A DNA stretch of 64,000 bases from Cognataquiflexum aquatile. GTDB lineage: Bacteria; Bacteroidota; Bacteroidia; Cytophagales; Cyclobacteriaceae. Under the pieces are notes generated by a model that was not told the DNA's origin, searched no databases, and worked only from the letters and a program-made list of their open reading frames with translations. Positions 62,535 through 64,000 of the stretch are shown here, piece by piece; within the stretch, counting starts at the first letter, position 1; the number at the start of each line of letters is the position of its first letter. The stretch spans positions 310,001 to 374,000 of the forward strand of contig NZ_QMIK01000005.1 of NCBI RefSeq assembly GCF_003316845.1. Direction: 5' to 3'. The position numbers and the translations under genes were made by a program.

Positions 62535-62989
62535 AAAAAATCAGTCCAATCTATTTTCTTCTAATTTCTTTGTTTGTCAGTTCCTGTGCCTGCGATGGAG
62601 AGACAATGGTCAAAGGTATGATGTGGGGATTTAGCAAAATCGCCGGAGAAGGCTACATTCCTTCAGCGGAAATAATGGCTTTGGGAGAATTTGAAAGTGT
62701 AGAAGTCAATGTATCGCAAGAATACACGGATGGCGAAAACCAAGGCACAATCGAACTCAGGTTATTCAATGGAAAAAGTCCTGAAATGAGAATGAGTGAA
62801 GAGAATGTTGCCAGAAGATGCGCTGAATTGTATTCCCAAGGGTATTCAAAAATTGAGGATTACAAAACCATCAAAATTTCTTTTATACAAACCGATCCTT
62901 TCAATGCTGAAAACTATGCGATAAGCGAATATACTTTTGAAGTAAAAGATTTATTAACCTCCCCAAACTCTGAAGAAAATGGAATTTGA
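62531..62989 (+). CDS. Small lipoprotein of unknown function
   Basis: 152 residues. The signal peptide ends with VSSC (Cys19). A second pair, CACD, follows. The body is a short alpha/beta domain (GEFESVEVNVSQEYTDGENQ, RCAELYSQGYSKI, SISFIQTDPF-like strand). No family recognised. It overlaps the RidA gene by 4 bp and the next gene by 11 bp, so the three form one unit. Confidence 0.7.
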   Translation: MKKISPIYFLLISLFVSSCACDGETMVKGMMWGFSKIAGEGYIPSAEIMALGEFESVEVNVSQEYTDGENQGTIELRLFNGKSPEMRMSEENVARRCAELYSQGYSKIEDYKTIKISFIQTDPFNAENYAISEYTFEVKDLLTSPNSEENGI

Positions 62990-63257
62990 CTACACTGCTG
63001 ATTTTAAGCATCCAACCGTAAAAGCAAGCGATTGGTTTTTGACCATATTAATTGCCAATATTCCTGTCGTAGGATTTATCATGCTCATCGTGTGGGCTGT
63101 AGACAAAACCGGAAATCCCAACAAAGCCAATTGGGCCAAAGCCAAACTGATTTGGTATGCCATTGGATTCGGATTGATGATTCTGTTGTTGTTGATGATT
63201 GGATTTGGAACGGTCTCAGGAGTATTTGATGAAATCGACTGGAGCGATTTCCAATAA
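62979..63257 (+). CDS. Small membrane protein of unknown function
   Basis: 92 residues with two membrane helices (about 18-40, IANIPVVGFIMLIVWAV; and 57-77). A short loop with AKAKLIWY lies between them. It overlaps the preceding lipoprotein gene by 11 bp, which suggests coupling. The 3' end is followed 5 bp later by the convergent DUF2461 gene. Function unknown. Confidence 0.72.
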   Translation: MEFDYTADFKHPTVKASDWFLTILIANIPVVGFIMLIVWAVDKTGNPNKANWAKAKLIWYAIGFGLMILLLLMIGFGTVSGVFDEIDWSDFQ

Positions 63258-63262
63258 ATCCA

Positions 63263-63943
63263 TCACATCAACCCGTCTCCGCTATCAGATTCATCTATTG
63301 CGCGGGAAAGAAAATCATGGAATGGCTTCATCAATTTGAAGCCTTCCACTGCTTTTTTCTTAAAACTTCCTGTGGAAATTTCCACATCTGATATAGGATT
63401 GGATACTATAAAACTCTTTTGCTTGAGCAATTCAATGTAAGGGTGATCCATTTCATAACCTTTTGGCATATTCTTGAGTTTTTCTCCTTCCAATCCTGAA
63501 AAAGTCTTTTTGAACTTCGGTTCGTTCAAAATGGCTTCCAATTCCTTTCCGGAATAGTCAATTTCCTGTCTTATTTTTTTCAGGCTTTCGGATTCCGGCA
63601 TCCATATTCCCCCTGCCAAAAAGCTATTGCCTGGCTGAACATGTACATAGTATCCCGGGCCAGGGGATTTCTTTCCACCTACAGAGAAATATGCGGCAAA
63701 GTTGGTTTTGTATGGGGCTTTGTTTGCTGAAAATCTGATATCCCTGTTTTGTCTAAAAACACAGTCTTTTGCTTTAAAAGAAGATAAGGCCGGTTCCCAA
63801 ACAGAAACTTCCGCAAGCATTTCGCCCACATCATTCAAAAATTCCTCTTTGACAGCAAGGTACCACGCTTTGTTCTCATCCATCCATGATTTATGGTTGT
63901 TTTGAGAAAGTGCCTCTAGAAATTTCAAGTATTGATTTGCCAT
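63263..63943 (-). CDS. DUF2461 family protein
   Basis: 226 residues from the ATG at 63943 (MANQYLKFLEAL); a TTG two codons upstream is less likely. The DUF2461 pattern is clear: LSQNNHKSWMDENKAWY near residues 10-26, FRQNRDIRFSANKAPYKTNF near 62, GYYVHVQPGNSFLAGGIWMP near 97 and KNMPKGYEMDHPY near 158. This widespread family (TIGR02453) has no known function. Confidence 0.9.
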   Translation of the reverse strand: MANQYLKFLEALSQNNHKSWMDENKAWYLAVKEEFLNDVGEMLAEVSVWEPALSSFKAKDCVFRQNRDIRFSANKAPYKTNFAAYFSVGGKKSPGPGYYVHVQPGNSFLAGGIWMPESESLKKIRQEIDYSGKELEAILNEPKFKKTFSGLEGEKLKNMPKGYEMDHPYIELLKQKSFIVSNPISDVEISTGSFKKKAVEGFKLMKPFHDFLSRAIDESDSGDGLM

Positions 63944-64000
63944 ATTCAAATTTAGCTAATAACAGGGAAGCAAGACATAAGTTTTCCAAAAAATCAGGTA

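Noticed and set aside
1-64000. Prophage, insertion sequence or integrative element
   Set aside because: No transposase, integrase, terminase or capsid genes are seen, and gene content is housekeeping throughout.

Overview
The window looks like a chromosomal piece of a Bacteroidota bacterium of the order Cytophagales, most likely near Cyclobacteriaceae (Algoriphagus/Belliella-like). The reasons are protein content (GWxTD, DUF2851, DUF4221-like and DUF2461 proteins, alternative complex III, monohaem CcoP with fused CcoNO), about 40 % GC, tRNA genes without encoded CCA, and promoters of the Bacteroidota type (TTTG, 18-20 nt, TAnnTTTG). This placement is inference from gene content. I see no insertion sequence, prophage, CRISPR array or rRNA.

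Layout. 1-7.4 kb: edge-truncated methyltransferase, GWxTD protein, RlmB, MscS-type channel, Hsp20 and a DegP/HtrA protease. 7.5-16.9 kb: a leftward cbb3 oxidase operon (ccoI-S-NO-Q-P-G-H and a TauE/DsbD-like membrane protein) plus a small stress-type protein; both promoter regions carry a TGA-N6-TCA palindrome of Crp/Fnr type. 17-25 kb: DUF1080 protein, a large predicted outer-membrane barrel and an NtrY-like histidine kinase. 25.2-41.7 kb: a 16-kb leftward respiratory locus with alternative complex III (actABCDEF), caa3/aa3-type oxidase subunits II, I, III, III-like and IV, haem A synthesis (ctaA, ctaB), and SCO, DUF420 and a small membrane protein. It starts at a textbook promoter (TTTG-N19-TACATTTG) near 41,760 and has an internal terminator before sco. 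Together the locus passes electrons from menaquinol to cytochrome c and on to oxygen, with the cbb3 enzyme as the high-affinity alternative.

42.07-43.17 kb: the most unusual region. Five 70-nt tRNA-Cys-like elements stand in tandem (about 199-bp period for the last four), ended by one intrinsic terminator and followed by an ordinary tRNA-Cys with its own promoter and terminator. The five copies keep the cysteine acceptor stem, U73 and GCA, and have compensated changes in the anticodon and T stems. All have A in place of U33, a possible C32-G38 pair that shrinks the anticodon loop, and a D-loop lacking one of the two conserved Gs. They look like structured, possibly cysteine-chargeable RNAs that are poorly suited to decoding.

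43.2-64 kb: housekeeping and accessory genes: DUF4221-like lipoprotein, ribosomal protein S1 with a structured leader, PlsC, DUF2851, NeuD-like acyltransferase, TrhO, nucleoside phosphorylase, a NarL-type regulator, AlkD-like protein, DEAD-box helicase, dihydroorotase, tRNA-His, a possible 46-residue protein with its own terminator, an alpha-glucan operon (debranching enzyme, glycosyltransferase, GH57), a lipoprotein RidA, two small proteins and DUF2461.
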